A stretch of 11,920 bases of DNA from Dehalococcoidales bacterium. Lineage in GTDB: Bacteria; Chloroflexota; Dehalococcoidia; Dehalococcoidales; UBA5760. Positions 1-7,517 of this stretch are shown piece after piece. Numbering within the stretch: position 1 is the stretch's first letter; each line of letters opens with the position of its first letter. The stretch spans positions 1 through 11,920 of the forward strand of contig JAFGFP010000069.1 in the NCBI GenBank assembly GCA_016931015.1, written 5' to 3'. The position numbers were made by a program, and so were the translations under genes. The notes beneath the pieces were generated by a model. That model was not told where the DNA came from. It made no database searches and worked only from the letters and a program-made list of their open reading frames with translations.

Positions 1-111
1 CTTCTTGGCTGCCGGCTTCTTTTCCTCAGCCGCCGGGGCTTCCTCGGCGACCTCGGCCTTGACCTTCTTCTTGGCTGCCGGCTTCTTCTCCTCAGCCGCC
101 GGCGCTTCCTC
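1..111. repeat. Tandem repeat in the rpsC tail, 66-bp period
   Basis: Positions 1-45 and 67-111 match except at two positions. The period is 66 bp, an exact multiple of three, so the repeat preserves the reading frame. It encodes the Ala/Pro/Glu/Lys block (AAEEKKPAAKK) of the S3 tail. The array may continue past the left edge. A second, older-looking pair with a 93-bp period lies just inside it, in about 115-235. Confidence 0.8.
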
Positions 112-885
112 AGTAACCGCTTCGGCTACCGGGGGCATTTCTTCAGCTACCGCAGCCCCCGCCGGCTGCTCTACCGCCACTACCTCAGCGGCCGGTACTT
201 CCTCGGTAACCGCCTCGGCGACCGGTGGAATCTCCTCAGCCTCCTCGGCAACCGTAGCCTCCGGCAGAATATCGCCCTTGTAAATCCAGACCTTAACCCC
301 GATCCGGCCCAGTGTAGTACGAGCCTCGGTAAAGCCGTAATCAACATCGGCCCGCAGCTTCTGCAGGGGCACCTGCCCCTGATGCATCACCTCACGGCGG
401 GCTATCTCGGCCCCGGCCAGACGGCCGGAGCAACTGATCCTCATTCCCTTGGCCCCCGCCTCAATGGTGCGGAAGATGGACTGTTTCATCGCCCGCCGGT
501 AGGCAATCCGCCGCTCAATCTGCTCGGCTACGGTAACCGCCACCAGAAAGGCGTCGAGCTCCGGCTGTCTTATCTCCTGGATATTGATCTGAACCTTACT
601 GCCCACCAGGGCCTCAAGATACTGTCTCATCTCGTCAACCCGCTGCCCGCCGCGGCCGATAACCACTCCGGGACGAGCGGTATGAATATTTATCGATATC
701 TTGTCTCCCTGCCGGTCGATTTCAACCAGGGAAATACCGGCCCCGACATACTTGGAGCTGATAGCCCGTCTCAGTTTCAGGTCTTCCTGAAGCAGCTTTA
801 AGTAGTTCTTATCGGCGTACCACTTCGCCTGCCAATCCCGGCTAATACCCACCCGGAAACCGGTGGGGTGAACCTTACGTCCCAA
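1..885 (-). CDS. rpsC: 30S ribosomal protein S3, 3' end beyond window, long repetitive C-terminal tail
   Basis: S3 sits in the head of the 30S subunit at the mRNA entry channel. The start is a TTG at 885, giving the canonical MGRKVHPTGFRVGI opening, with AGGAGGAGG a few bases upstream. It overlaps the end of rplV by 11 bp. The KH domain is visible with its GRGG loop at residues 77-80, and the core runs to about residue 207 (VWIYKGDIL). From about residue 208 the frame stays open for at least 88 more residues to the window edge. That stretch is an Ala/Glu/Pro/Val tail that ends Lys-rich. S3 is usually about 210-235 residues, so this is a long extension. It contains two internal amino-acid repeats: EEIPPVAEAVTEE/EEMPPVAEAVTEE, 31 residues apart, and EEAPAAEEKKPAAKK twice, 22 residues apart. 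The stop codon lies outside the window. S3 identity is certain; the tail's function is unknown. Confidence 0.95.
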   Translation of the reverse strand, partial: MGRKVHPTGFRVGISRDWQAKWYADKNYLKLLQEDLKLRRAISSKYVGAGISLVEIDRQGDKISINIHTARPGVVIGRGGQRVDEMRQYLEALVGSKVQINIQEIRQPELDAFLVAVTVAEQIERRIAYRRAMKQSIFRTIEAGAKGMRISCSGRLAGAEIARREVMHQGQVPLQKLRADVDYGFTEARTTLGRIGVKVWIYKGDILPEATVAEEAEEIPPVAEAVTEEVPAAEVVAVEQPAGAAVAEEMPPVAEAVTEEAPAAEEKKPAAKKKVKAEVAEEAPAAEEKKPAAKK

Positions 886-1222
886 CTTTTTCCTCCTCCT
901 CAGCGACGAAGACGGTAATGTGACTGGCCCGCTTCAGGATATGGCCGACTCGACCTCTGGCCCGGGGCTGGAAGCGCTTCATGGTCGGTGCTTCATCGAT
1001 AAATATACGAGTAATCTTAAGATACGGCGGCATCTGAAAATTGTTCTCGGCATTGGCCGCCGCCGACTTAACGACCTTGGCGATAACCTTCGCCTTGGGC
1101 GTAGTGGTAAACTCGAGCATGGTCAGGGCTTCCGCCACGCTCCGGCCGCGCACCATGTTGGCCAGCGGCCTTAGCTTCCGCGGCGATACCCTGATATTCT
1201 TGGCGACTGCTTTAACTTCCAT
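875..1222 (-). CDS. rplV: 50S ribosomal protein L22
   Basis: L22 binds 23S rRNA and its beta-hairpin lines the nascent-peptide exit tunnel. This 115-residue protein has the normal family length. It shows the expected N-terminus (VSPRKLRPLANMVRG) and a central SAAANAENN segment. The hairpin region contains PTMKRFQPRARGR, which is the tunnel loop, and ends in RASHITVFV. ATG start. It lies 27 bp after rpsS, and its last 11 bp overlap the TTG start of rpsC, which suggests coupled translation. The C-terminus is acidic (AEEEEK). It belongs to the S10 part of the operon. Confidence 0.97.
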   Translation of the reverse strand: MEVKAVAKNIRVSPRKLRPLANMVRGRSVAEALTMLEFTTTPKAKVIAKVVKSAAANAENNFQMPPYLKITRIFIDEAPTMKRFQPRARGRVGHILKRASHITVFVAEEEEKVGT

Positions 1223-1249
1223 TCCTTATCCTATCAACACCCAGCCGAG

Positions 1250-1540
1250 CTAACTCTTTTTCACCCGGGTAGTTCTTTCCGACTTAGAGACGTGCCCCCT
1301 GAAGGTCCTGGTAGGCGCAAACTCACCCAGCTTATGTCCCACCATGTTCTCGGTGATGAAGATGGGCACGTGCCGCCGGCCGTTGTGCACCCCGATAGTC
1401 AGCCCCACCATCAGCGGCACCACCGTAGAGGCGCGCGACCAGGTTTTGATGACCGTCTTCTGGCTGGAACGGCTAACCGCCTCCACCTTCTTCATCAGCT
1501 TGGCATCAATCGCCGGGCCCTTTTTGGTTGACCTTGACAT
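1250..1540 (-). CDS. rpsS: 30S ribosomal protein S19
   Basis: S19 forms a complex with S13 in the 30S head near the A-site tRNA. At 96 residues it has typical length, with the conserved MSRSTKKGP opening and the GVHNGRRHVPIFITENMVGHKLGEFAPTRTF block recognisable in order. ATG start. The SD is weak (GAGG about 12 bases upstream), so translation may be coupled to rplB, which ends 21 bp earlier. rplV follows after 27 bp. The gene shows no anomalies. Confidence 0.97.
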   Translation of the reverse strand: MSRSTKKGPAIDAKLMKKVEAVSRSSQKTVIKTWSRASTVVPLMVGLTIGVHNGRRHVPIFITENMVGHKLGEFAPTRTFRGHVSKSERTTRVKKS

Positions 1541-1561
1541 ACTACGCTACCCTCAATTCGT

Positions 1562-2389
1562 CTACTTACCCCGCCGCTTGACAATCAGCCGGTCGGAGGC
1601 CTTCGGCTTGCGGGTCCGGTATCCCAGGGCCGGTTTCCCCCAGGGCGTCTTCGGCCCCGGAAGCCCTATCGGCGACCTGCCTTCCCCACCACCGTGAGGA
1701 TGGTCGCGCGGCGTCATCGCCGACCCTCTCACCGTGGGACGCCAGCCCAGCCAGCGCCGGCGGCCCGCCTTGCCCATTTTAATACTGCGGCGGTCAACAT
1801 TGCCCACCTGTCCGATGGTGGCCACGCAGCTACTATCGATACGCCTCATCTCACCGGACGGCAGGCGTACCAGAACGTACTTCCCCTCTTTGGCCATAAG
1901 CTGGGCGGCGACTCCGGCGCTACGCACCATCTGTCCCCCCCGCCCTTTTTGCATCTCGATATTATGGAGCATGGTGCCGCTGGGGATTAACTTCATGGGC
2001 AGGGCATTACCCAGCTTTATCTCGGCGTCGTCTCCCGACTTCACGGTATCGCCTACCTTGAGCCCCACCGGGGCCAGGATATAGCGCTTCTCGCCGTCGA
2101 CGTAGTAGATAAGGGCGATGTTCGCCGAGCGGTTGGGGTCGTACTCGATAGCCGCCACTCTGCCCGGAACGCCGAACTTATCACGCCGGAAGTCGATAAT
2201 GCGCAGCCTTCGCTTGGCACCACCACCCCGATGGCGAACCGTCATCCGGCCCTGATTATTGCGCCCGCCCCGCTTCTTCAGCGGCTTAACCAGCGCCTTC
2301 TCCGGCCGGCTCTTGGTTATCTCCTCAAAGGTGGAGCCGCTCATGCCACGCCGTCCCGGCGAGGTCGGCCGATATACCTTTAACGCCAC
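1562..2389 (-). CDS. rplB: 50S ribosomal protein L2
   Basis: L2 is a primary 23S rRNA-binding protein needed for subunit association and close to the peptidyl-transferase centre. It has 275 residues, normal for the family. The N-terminal OB-like domain has GRNNQGRMTVRHRGGGAKRR split by flexible segments. The C-terminal SH3-like domain ends with the hallmark AMTPRDHPHGGGEGRSPIG, including the conserved His of the DHPHGGGEG loop. It starts with GTG behind AAGGAGGAG. The gaps to rplW before it and rpsS after it are each 21 bp, as expected within one mRNA. Confidence 0.97.
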   Translation of the reverse strand: MALKVYRPTSPGRRGMSGSTFEEITKSRPEKALVKPLKKRGGRNNQGRMTVRHRGGGAKRRLRIIDFRRDKFGVPGRVAAIEYDPNRSANIALIYYVDGEKRYILAPVGLKVGDTVKSGDDAEIKLGNALPMKLIPSGTMLHNIEMQKGRGGQMVRSAGVAAQLMAKEGKYVLVRLPSGEMRRIDSSCVATIGQVGNVDRRSIKMGKAGRRRWLGWRPTVRGSAMTPRDHPHGGGEGRSPIGLPGPKTPWGKPALGYRTRKPKASDRLIVKRRGK

Positions 2390-2410
2390 CTAAGCTCCTC
2401 CTTCATAGTC

Positions 2411-2695
2411 CTATACCCCGGCAAAGAACTGGATGCTGTCCCCCGGCTGGAGGCTGACTATCGCCTTTTTCCAGGACTGGGTCAGCACCTGCTGCCTGCC
2501 CACGCGCCGCGTCTTACCGCGCACCCGAATCACGTTAACCGCCACCACCTTAACCCCGAAGGCAGTCTCCACAGCCTGCTTAATCTGCTGCTTGTTAGCC
2601 TTCTCCGCAACCTCAAAGGCATACTTACCCAGTACCTGGAGGCTGGTATTCTTCTCAGTTATCACCGGACGGCGCAACACCTCGTAGGGATGCAC
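2411..2695 (-). CDS. rplW: 50S ribosomal protein L23
   Basis: L23 lies at the exit of the peptide tunnel and is the docking site for trigger factor and SRP. The 94-residue protein opens MHPYEVLRRPVITEKN, the standard family N-terminus, and has the KANKQQIKQAVETAFGVKV core. The start is GTG with AAGGAGG 5 bp upstream. Both the SD and the start codon lie inside the 3' end of rplD, giving a 41-bp overlap, so translation is probably coupled to L4. The homologous N-terminus and the well-placed SD support this start over any later one. Confidence 0.96.
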   Translation of the reverse strand: MHPYEVLRRPVITEKNTSLQVLGKYAFEVAEKANKQQIKQAVETAFGVKVVAVNVIRVRGKTRRVGRQQVLTQSWKKAIVSLQPGDSIQFFAGV

Positions 2696-3338
2696 TGCTA
2701 CCTCCTTGATTCAGGCCGTTTCCCCATAGCTCTTCTGCCTTACGCACGGCAGACTCAGTCATTAGTAACACTCTATAAGAGAGCAGGTCAATCACGTTAA
2801 GGATACTGGCGGGCATCGCCTTAACCGGCGCTAAGTTACGCGCCGACTTCACCACGTTAGTCTCCGGCGCCCCGGTAACGATAAGGGCCGAACCGGCTAC
2901 CTCCAGCGCCGCCAGAATACGCGCCATCTCCCTGGTCTTGGGCTCGGCGAACTCAAGCTCCTCGATGACCTTCAACTCGCCGTCTCTGGCTTTAGCCGAG
3001 ATTAGACACCTCAGCGCCAGGCGGCGCATCTTCTTCGGCATCGCCTGCCGGTAGCTCCTCGGTTTGGGCCCGAAGACGATACCGCCGCCGCGACGTATCG
3101 GCGAACGGCTGCTGCCCGCCCGGGCAAAGCCGGTGTGCTTCTGCCGGAACAGCTTCCGGGTGCTCCCCGAAACCTCGCCGCGCGTTTTGGTGCTGGCCGT
3201 TCCCTGGCGGGCGTTAGCCTGCTGGCGCACCATAGCCTGATGCACCACCGCCTCGTTAAACGGCTCGTCAAAAAGCCGGTCGCTGACTTCAATCTGCCGC
3301 ACTACCTCGCCGCTAAGACTATAGACCGGAAGCTGCAT
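2655..3338 (-). CDS. rplD: 50S ribosomal protein L4
   Basis: L4 binds 23S rRNA, and its extended loop lines the exit tunnel; in E. coli it also autoregulates the S10 operon. The 227-residue protein starts MQLPVYSLSG. It shows the loop signature TRGEVSGSTRKLFRQKHTG, then RRGGGIVFGPKPR, and ends with the family-typical LLMTESAVRKAEELWG. About 20 further low-complexity residues (GLNQGGSSASLRG...) follow. They are encoded by the segment shared with the rplW start, so the tail looks like a by-product of the overlap. The ATG lies 4 bp after the rplC stop, with a G-rich SD inside rplC. Confidence 0.96.
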   Translation of the reverse strand: MQLPVYSLSGEVVRQIEVSDRLFDEPFNEAVVHQAMVRQQANARQGTASTKTRGEVSGSTRKLFRQKHTGFARAGSSRSPIRRGGGIVFGPKPRSYRQAMPKKMRRLALRCLISAKARDGELKVIEELEFAEPKTREMARILAALEVAGSALIVTGAPETNVVKSARNLAPVKAMPASILNVIDLLSYRVLLMTESAVRKAEELWGNGLNQGGSSASLRGVAPSGDN

Positions 3339-3342
3339 GGCG

Positions 3343-3960
3343 CTACTTCCCCCCCGCCGACTTCGTTATCAAAAGCAGCCCGTTCTTAGCCCCGGGCACG
3401 GCCCCCTTGACCAGGAGGAGATTACGCTCCGGGTCGCTCCGGAGCACCTCGAGCTTGCGCACGGTAACCCGCTGCCCGCCCATACGCCCGGCCATGCGAG
3501 TCCCTTTGAGCACCCGCCCCGGCGAGGTAGTCGCCCCGATGGAACCGGGGTGCCGGTGCCGGTCGGACTGACCGTGGGTCTTGGGCCCGCCGGCAAAACC
3601 GTAGCGCTTAACTACCCCGGCAAAGCCCTTGCCCTTAGACAGGCCGGTAACGTCAACCAGGTCGCCCTCCTGAAAGAGAGAGGCGTCAATTTTAACTTCA
3701 ATATCTCCGATATCGTCCACCCGAAACTCCCTGAGGTACCTAAACTTACCCAGGCCCCTGAGGTGACCCTTCTCGGGGGACTTGAGCCGCTTCGCCTCGC
3801 CGAAGCCGAGCTGAACGGCGTTATACCCCTCTTTAGCCACCGTCTTAATCTGAACCACCGAGCACGGGCCGGCCTCAAGCGCCGTCACCGCCTCGACCTT
3901 GCCATCATCCCTGAATATCTGGGTCATCCCTAATTTTCTACCGATAATCCCGGGTATCAT
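3343..3960 (-). CDS. rplC: 50S ribosomal protein L3
   Basis: L3 is an early 50S assembly protein whose central extension approaches the peptidyl-transferase centre. It has 205 residues. It opens MIPGIIGRKLGMTQIF, contains GLSKGKGFAGVVKRYGF and the loop GPKTHGQSDRHRHPGSIGA, and ends in a domain with TVRKLEVLRSD. The Gln in the HGQSDRHR loop is the position methylated by PrmB in bacteria that have that enzyme. ATG start. It lies 36 bp after rpsJ and 4 bp before rplD. Confidence 0.97.
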   Translation of the reverse strand: MIPGIIGRKLGMTQIFRDDGKVEAVTALEAGPCSVVQIKTVAKEGYNAVQLGFGEAKRLKSPEKGHLRGLGKFRYLREFRVDDIGDIEVKIDASLFQEGDLVDVTGLSKGKGFAGVVKRYGFAGGPKTHGQSDRHRHPGSIGATTSPGRVLKGTRMAGRMGGQRVTVRKLEVLRSDPERNLLLVKGAVPGAKNGLLLITKSAGGK

Positions 3961-3996
3961 CTCTCGCCTTCCCTGCTAAGTATCTTATATCCACGC

Positions 3997-4305
3997 TCAC
4001 AGCTTGATGTCGATATCAACCCCCGAGGGCAAGCTCAGCTTAGTCAGGGCATCAATCGTCTTCGAGGTTGTTTCGATAATATCAATCAGGCGCTTGTGAG
4101 TCCGAATCTCGAACTGCTCCTGAGAGTCCTTATCGATAAAGGGCGAGCGGATAACGCTGAACTTCTTGATGCGGGTGGGCAGCGGTATCGGCCCGCTGAC
4201 CACCGCCCCCGTCCGCTCCACCGCCCCGACTATCTGCATCGCCGAGAGGTCGAGTATCTTGTGGTCGTAACCCTTGAGCTTGATACGAATCTTTTGCTTC
4301 GCCAT
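3997..4305 (-). CDS. rpsJ: 30S ribosomal protein S10 (NusE)
   Basis: S10 is a 30S head protein and, as NusE, a partner of NusB and NusG in transcription antitermination. It has 102 residues, typical length. It shows the KIRIKLKGYDHKILD opening, the VSGPIPLPTRIKKFSVIRSPF segment, the EQFEIRTHKRLIDI motif, and ends SLPSGVDIDIKL. ATG start with a weak SD (AGAGG). It normally heads the S10 operon. Here it follows fusA by only 49 bp, and I see no terminator with a U-tract in that gap, so str and S10 genes are probably co-transcribed. Confidence 0.97.
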   Translation of the reverse strand: MAKQKIRIKLKGYDHKILDLSAMQIVGAVERTGAVVSGPIPLPTRIKKFSVIRSPFIDKDSQEQFEIRTHKRLIDIIETTSKTIDALTKLSLPSGVDIDIKL

Positions 4306-4354
4306 ATGCTGATGCCTCTAGTTATGCCGCCCCGGCGATAATACCGGGCGCGGT

Positions 4355-6430
4355 TTATCTCCCTCCGGTAGTCTTTATCTTTTCGGCCAGCTCCGCCGGC
4401 ACTCGCTGATAGCGATAGAACTCCATGGAATGGGTGGCCCGGCCCTGGGTCATCGACCTCAGGTCGCCGGCGTAGCCGAACATCTCCGCCAGGGGCACCT
4501 GGGCCCGGACGATGCTCATTTCGCCCTGGGTCTCCATAGCGGCCACCTGCCCCCGTCTCGAGTTAAGGTCGCCGATAATATCCCCGAGGAACTGCCCCGG
4601 GGCGACTATTTCTAGCTTCATGACCGGCTCGAGCAGTATCGGCTGGGCGTGCCGGACGCCTTCTCGCAGCGCTATCGAGCCCGCCATCTTAAAGGCCAGG
4701 TCCGAAGAGTCGACCTCGTGATAGCTGCCGTCGTAGAGGGTGGCCTTAATATCGACCACCGGATAGCCGGCAATCACCCCGGTCTCCATCGCCTCGCGGA
4801 TACCGGCCTCCACCGCCGGGATATACTGCTTACGGATGGAGCCGTCCTTGACCTTATCTACAAACTGAAAGCCCGCACCGGCCTCCACCGGCTCAAGCTC
4901 AATCCAAACGTGACCGTACTGGCCGCGGCCCCCGGTCTGCTTCACGAACCTGCCCTCGGCCCGAACCGGTATCGTTATTGTCTCCCGGTAGGCAACCCAG
5001 GGTCTGCCTACCCTGGCGCCAACTTTGAACTCGCTGAAGAGGCGGCCCACCAGAACCTCCAAGTGGAGCTCCCCCATCCCCGAGATAACGGTCTGCCCGG
5101 TATCCTGGTTGTGGTTCACCCTGAAGGTAGGGTCTTCCTCGGCCAGCTTGTTCAGGGCCTCGCCGATCCTGTCCTGGTCGCCCCGGCTCTTGGGTTCGAT
5201 GGCCACCGAGACCACCGGCTCCGGAAAACGAATCGACTCCAGGAGCACCGCCTGCGGCTGGTGACACAGGGTATCACCGGTAAAGGTGTTCTTAAGACCC
5301 AGGGCCGCTACAATCGCTCCGGTGTCCGCTTCCTCTATCTCCTCACGGTGGTTGGCGTGCATCAGCAGTAAGCGCCCGATACGCTCTTTCTTATCCCGGG
5401 CGGCGTTAAACACCTGAGCCCCGGCCTTTACCCTACCCGAGTAGAGCCTGAGATAAACCAGGCGGCCGACAAAGGGGTCGGTAACCACCTTGAAGGCGAG
5501 GGCGGTAAAGGGAGCGCCATCGTCCGCGGCACGGGTGACCTTAGCCCCGGTTCGGACGTCAACCGCCTCTACCGGCGGCACGTCCAGCGGTGAGGGAAGG
5601 TAGTCCACGATGGCATTGAGTAAAAGCTGAATACCCTTGTTCTTAAGGGCACTACCGCAGAGAATGGGCACCCCCTTGTTAGCCAGGGTCGCCTTCCTCA
5701 AGGCCGCCCTCAGCTCGGCGGGGGCAATATCCCGGCCCTCGAGATAGGCCGTCATAATATCATCGTCGATTTCCGCCAGCTTCTCAATCAGCGCCTGACG
5801 GAACTCATGGCACCGCTCTTTATCCGAATCGGGAACCGCCATCTCCTGCGGTTTCGAGTCCGGGTCTTCGTCGAGATACCAGGCCTTGTTCTCGACCAGG
5901 TCAATAACGCCGCTAAACGACGCTTCGCTGCCGATGGGCATCTGCAGGGGCAGCGGCCGGGCCTTGAGGCGCTGCTCAATCATAGCCAGGGCCCGATTAA
6001 AATCAGCCCCAATTCTGTCCATCTTATTAATGAAACAGATTCGGGGGACACGGTATCTATCCGCCTGGCGCCAGACCACCTCGGACTGGGCCTCGACTCC
6101 GGCCACGGCGTCAAAGACCACCACCCCGCCGTCGAGCACCCTCAGGCTCCGCTCCACCTCGGCCGTAAAGTCAACATGGCCGGGGGTATCAATAATATTG
6201 ATACGGTGGGCCTGCCAGTGGCAGGTGGTCGCCGCCGCCGTAATCGTGATGCCGCGCTCCCGCTCCTGCTCCATCCAGTCCATGACCGCGGTCCCTTCGT
6301 GCACCTCGCCTATCTTGTAGGTGCGCCCGGTGTAATAGAGCACCCGCTCGGTGACGGTCGTCTTACCGGCATCAATGTGAGCGATGATGGCGATATTACG
6401 TATGTGCTCCAAAGGGAAACGCTCTGACAC
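4355..6430 (-). CDS. fusA: Translation elongation factor G
   Basis: EF-G is the GTPase that drives ribosomal translocation and, with RRF, ribosome recycling. I place the start at the GTG at 6430 (MSERFPLEHIRNIAII), which gives 691 residues, the family norm. A longer in-frame reading up to 6631 would run into rpsG and adds non-conserved sequence. GTPase motifs seen: G1 AHIDAGKTT (17-25), G2 RGITI (59-63), G3 DTPGH (81-85), G4 NKMD (135-138), G5 CGSA. The domain II-V hallmarks VKDGSIRKQYIPAVEAGI and MTQGRATHSMEFYRY are present. It lies 76 bp after rpsG. tuf, often the next gene in bacteria, is absent; rpsJ follows instead. Confidence 0.97.
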   Translation of the reverse strand: MSERFPLEHIRNIAIIAHIDAGKTTVTERVLYYTGRTYKIGEVHEGTAVMDWMEQERERGITITAAATTCHWQAHRINIIDTPGHVDFTAEVERSLRVLDGGVVVFDAVAGVEAQSEVVWRQADRYRVPRICFINKMDRIGADFNRALAMIEQRLKARPLPLQMPIGSEASFSGVIDLVENKAWYLDEDPDSKPQEMAVPDSDKERCHEFRQALIEKLAEIDDDIMTAYLEGRDIAPAELRAALRKATLANKGVPILCGSALKNKGIQLLLNAIVDYLPSPLDVPPVEAVDVRTGAKVTRAADDGAPFTALAFKVVTDPFVGRLVYLRLYSGRVKAGAQVFNAARDKKERIGRLLLMHANHREEIEEADTGAIVAALGLKNTFTGDTLCHQPQAVLLESIRFPEPVVSVAIEPKSRGDQDRIGEALNKLAEEDPTFRVNHNQDTGQTVISGMGELHLEVLVGRLFSEFKVGARVGRPWVAYRETITIPVRAEGRFVKQTGGRGQYGHVWIELEPVEAGAGFQFVDKVKDGSIRKQYIPAVEAGIREAMETGVIAGYPVVDIKATLYDGSYHEVDSSDLAFKMAGSIALREGVRHAQPILLEPVMKLEIVAPGQFLGDIIGDLNSRRGQVAAMETQGEMSIVRAQVPLAEMFGYAGDLRSMTQGRATHSMEFYRYQRVPAELAEKIKTTGGR

Positions 6431-6506
6431 GGTCTTACCCTCTGTCCTGCGCTTCGTTTTTACTGTATTATCAAGCAAGACACTAGTATTAGTAATATCA
6501 AACACC
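6431..6506 (-). promoter_or_regulatory. AT-rich rpsG-fusA spacer, possible weak internal promoter
   Basis: This 76-bp gap is clearly more AT-rich than its surroundings. On the minus strand it contains a GATAAT hexamer with only a poor -35 match (TTACTA) 17 bp upstream. It also contains TTGATA and the palindrome ACTAGT. It could give fusA some independent transcription, but the -35 is weak. The 3' end of the gap carries the fusA SD region (GAGGG). Confidence 0.25.
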
Positions 6507-6977
6507 TCACCATCTATAATGAGCGAAGGCACGGTTCGCTTCCGCCATCTTATGCGTATCCTCGCGCTTCTTGACCGAAGCCCCCTGCCCCTTGGCAGCA
6601 TCGCTGAGCTCAGCCGCCAGCCGCTCCGCAAGAGACCGCCCGCTCCTGGCCCGGCTCGACTTCATGAGCCAGCGGATAGCCAGCGCCAGACCGCGGTCCT
6701 GCCTTACCTCTATCGGCACCTGATAGGTCGCCCCACCGACCCGGCGCGGCTTAACCTCAAGCACCGGAATGATATTCTTTAGCGCCTGCTCCAGAACGGT
6801 AACCGGAGGCTTAGACTCCTCCTGCTCCAGGCGCTGCAAAGCTCCGTAGACAACCCGCTCCGCAGTGCTCTTCTTACCGTCCAGCATGACCTTATTAATC
6901 AAGCGGGACACGGTCACGCTGTGGTACTTGGCATCAGGCAACATTTCTCTCTTGGTAACCCGGGCTCGCCTTGGCAT
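6507..6977 (-). CDS. rpsG: 30S ribosomal protein S7
   Basis: S7 nucleates assembly of the 30S head and contacts mRNA and tRNA at the E site. The 156 residues match the usual length. It opens MPRRARVTKREMLPDAKY. The conserved blocks LINKVMLDGKKSTAE, VKPRRVGGATYQVPIEV, LAIRWLMKSSR and the C-terminal KREDTHKMAEANRAFAHYRW are in order. ATG start behind a GGGGGG SD. It is 12 bp downstream of rpsL and 76 bp upstream of fusA. In E. coli S7 represses the str operon; I see no recognisable S7 target here. Confidence 0.97.
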   Translation of the reverse strand: MPRRARVTKREMLPDAKYHSVTVSRLINKVMLDGKKSTAERVVYGALQRLEQEESKPPVTVLEQALKNIIPVLEVKPRRVGGATYQVPIEVRQDRGLALAIRWLMKSSRARSGRSLAERLAAELSDAAKGQGASVKKREDTHKMAEANRAFAHYRW

Positions 6978-6989
6978 TTTCCCCCCTAG

Positions 6990-7421
6990 TTATTCGACCC
7001 CAACGGCCTCTTTGACTCGTTTGCTTCCGTATTTACTGCGTCCCTGACGCCGGTCAGCGACACCGGTGGTATCCAGCGCACCCCGCACGACGTGATAGCG
7101 GACACCGGGTAAGTCCCGCACCCGGCCACCCCGAATCAGAACCACCGAGTGCTCCTGCAGCTCGTGCCCCTCACCCGGAATGTAGGCTATCACCTCGACC
7201 CCGTTGGTCAGCCGCACCTTGGCTATCTTACGCAGCGCCGAGTTAGGCTTCTTCGGAGTGGTCGTCTTAACGTAGACACAGACCCCGCGTTTCTGGGGAG
7301 AGCCCTTACCGAAGACCCTCTTGTTCTTCAAGGCGTTATAGCTAAAGCGCAGGGCCGGCGTTTTCGCCTTCTTAGTAACCCGCTTACGCCCTTTTCGGAT
7401 AAGCTGATTAACCGTTGGCAA
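6990..7421 (-). CDS. rpsL: 30S ribosomal protein S12
   Basis: S12 monitors codon-anticodon pairing in the decoding centre. The start is TTG at 7421 (MPTVNQLIRKG) with AGGAGG 6 bp upstream. At 143 residues it is longer than E. coli S12 because of an insertion of about 14 residues (around RFSYNALKNKRVFGKG, positions 25-40), as in many Gram-positive S12 proteins. The decoding loops TTTPKKPNSALRK and GGRVRDLPGVRYH are present. K57 corresponds to E. coli K43. The E. coli K88 position (with Met counted) is Arg (R102), the same change known as a streptomycin-resistance substitution in E. coli and mycobacteria. The adjacent Asp, methylthiolated by RimO in some bacteria, is conserved. It is the first gene of the operon. 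Confidence 0.97.
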   Translation of the reverse strand: MPTVNQLIRKGRKRVTKKAKTPALRFSYNALKNKRVFGKGSPQKRGVCVYVKTTTPKKPNSALRKIAKVRLTNGVEVIAYIPGEGHELQEHSVVLIRGGRVRDLPGVRYHVVRGALDTTGVADRRQGRSKYGSKRVKEAVGVE

Positions 7422-7450
7422 CAGCTACCTCCTATGTCCTAACAATTTTA

Positions 7451-7517
7451 ATGGACGAGCCTTGGCTCATCCATCTTAAGATAGAAACGATAGATTGAAT
7501 CTCGCTCCAATCTATCG
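7451..7517 (-). promoter_or_regulatory. rpsL leader hairpins, possible attenuator
   Basis: The leader between the promoter and rpsL has two hairpins. The first in transcript order has a perfect 10-bp stem (CGATAGATTG / CAATCTATCG, 7488-7517) with a 10-nt loop. It is followed directly by the T-rich TTTCTATCTT. That run repeats TCTATC and could compete for the same 5' arm. The second, at 7451-7474, pairs ATGGA with TCCAT and GAGCC with GGCTC. It ends about 30 nt before the start codon. The layout resembles attenuation or ribosomal-protein feedback, but I do not recognise a known leader family. Confidence 0.5.

Noticed and set aside
1..262. Repeats at the left edge as a CRISPR or intergenic array
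   Set aside because: They are in-frame codon repeats of the S3 tail, with no spacers of uniform length.
382..801. Plus-strand open frame opposite rpsC
   Set aside because: Shadow of S3 codons; no SD, and the minus frame is a certain ribosomal gene. The same applies to 3337-3933, 4649-5371 and 5807-6427, which lie opposite rplC and fusA.
4331..4348. CCCGG/CCGGG hairpin between fusA and rpsJ as terminator
   Set aside because: Short 5-bp stem with no T-run after it on the minus strand.
6431..6631. N-terminal extension of EF-G up to 6631
   Set aside because: The added residues are not conserved and overlap rpsG by over 100 bp; the GTG at 6430 matches the family start and length.
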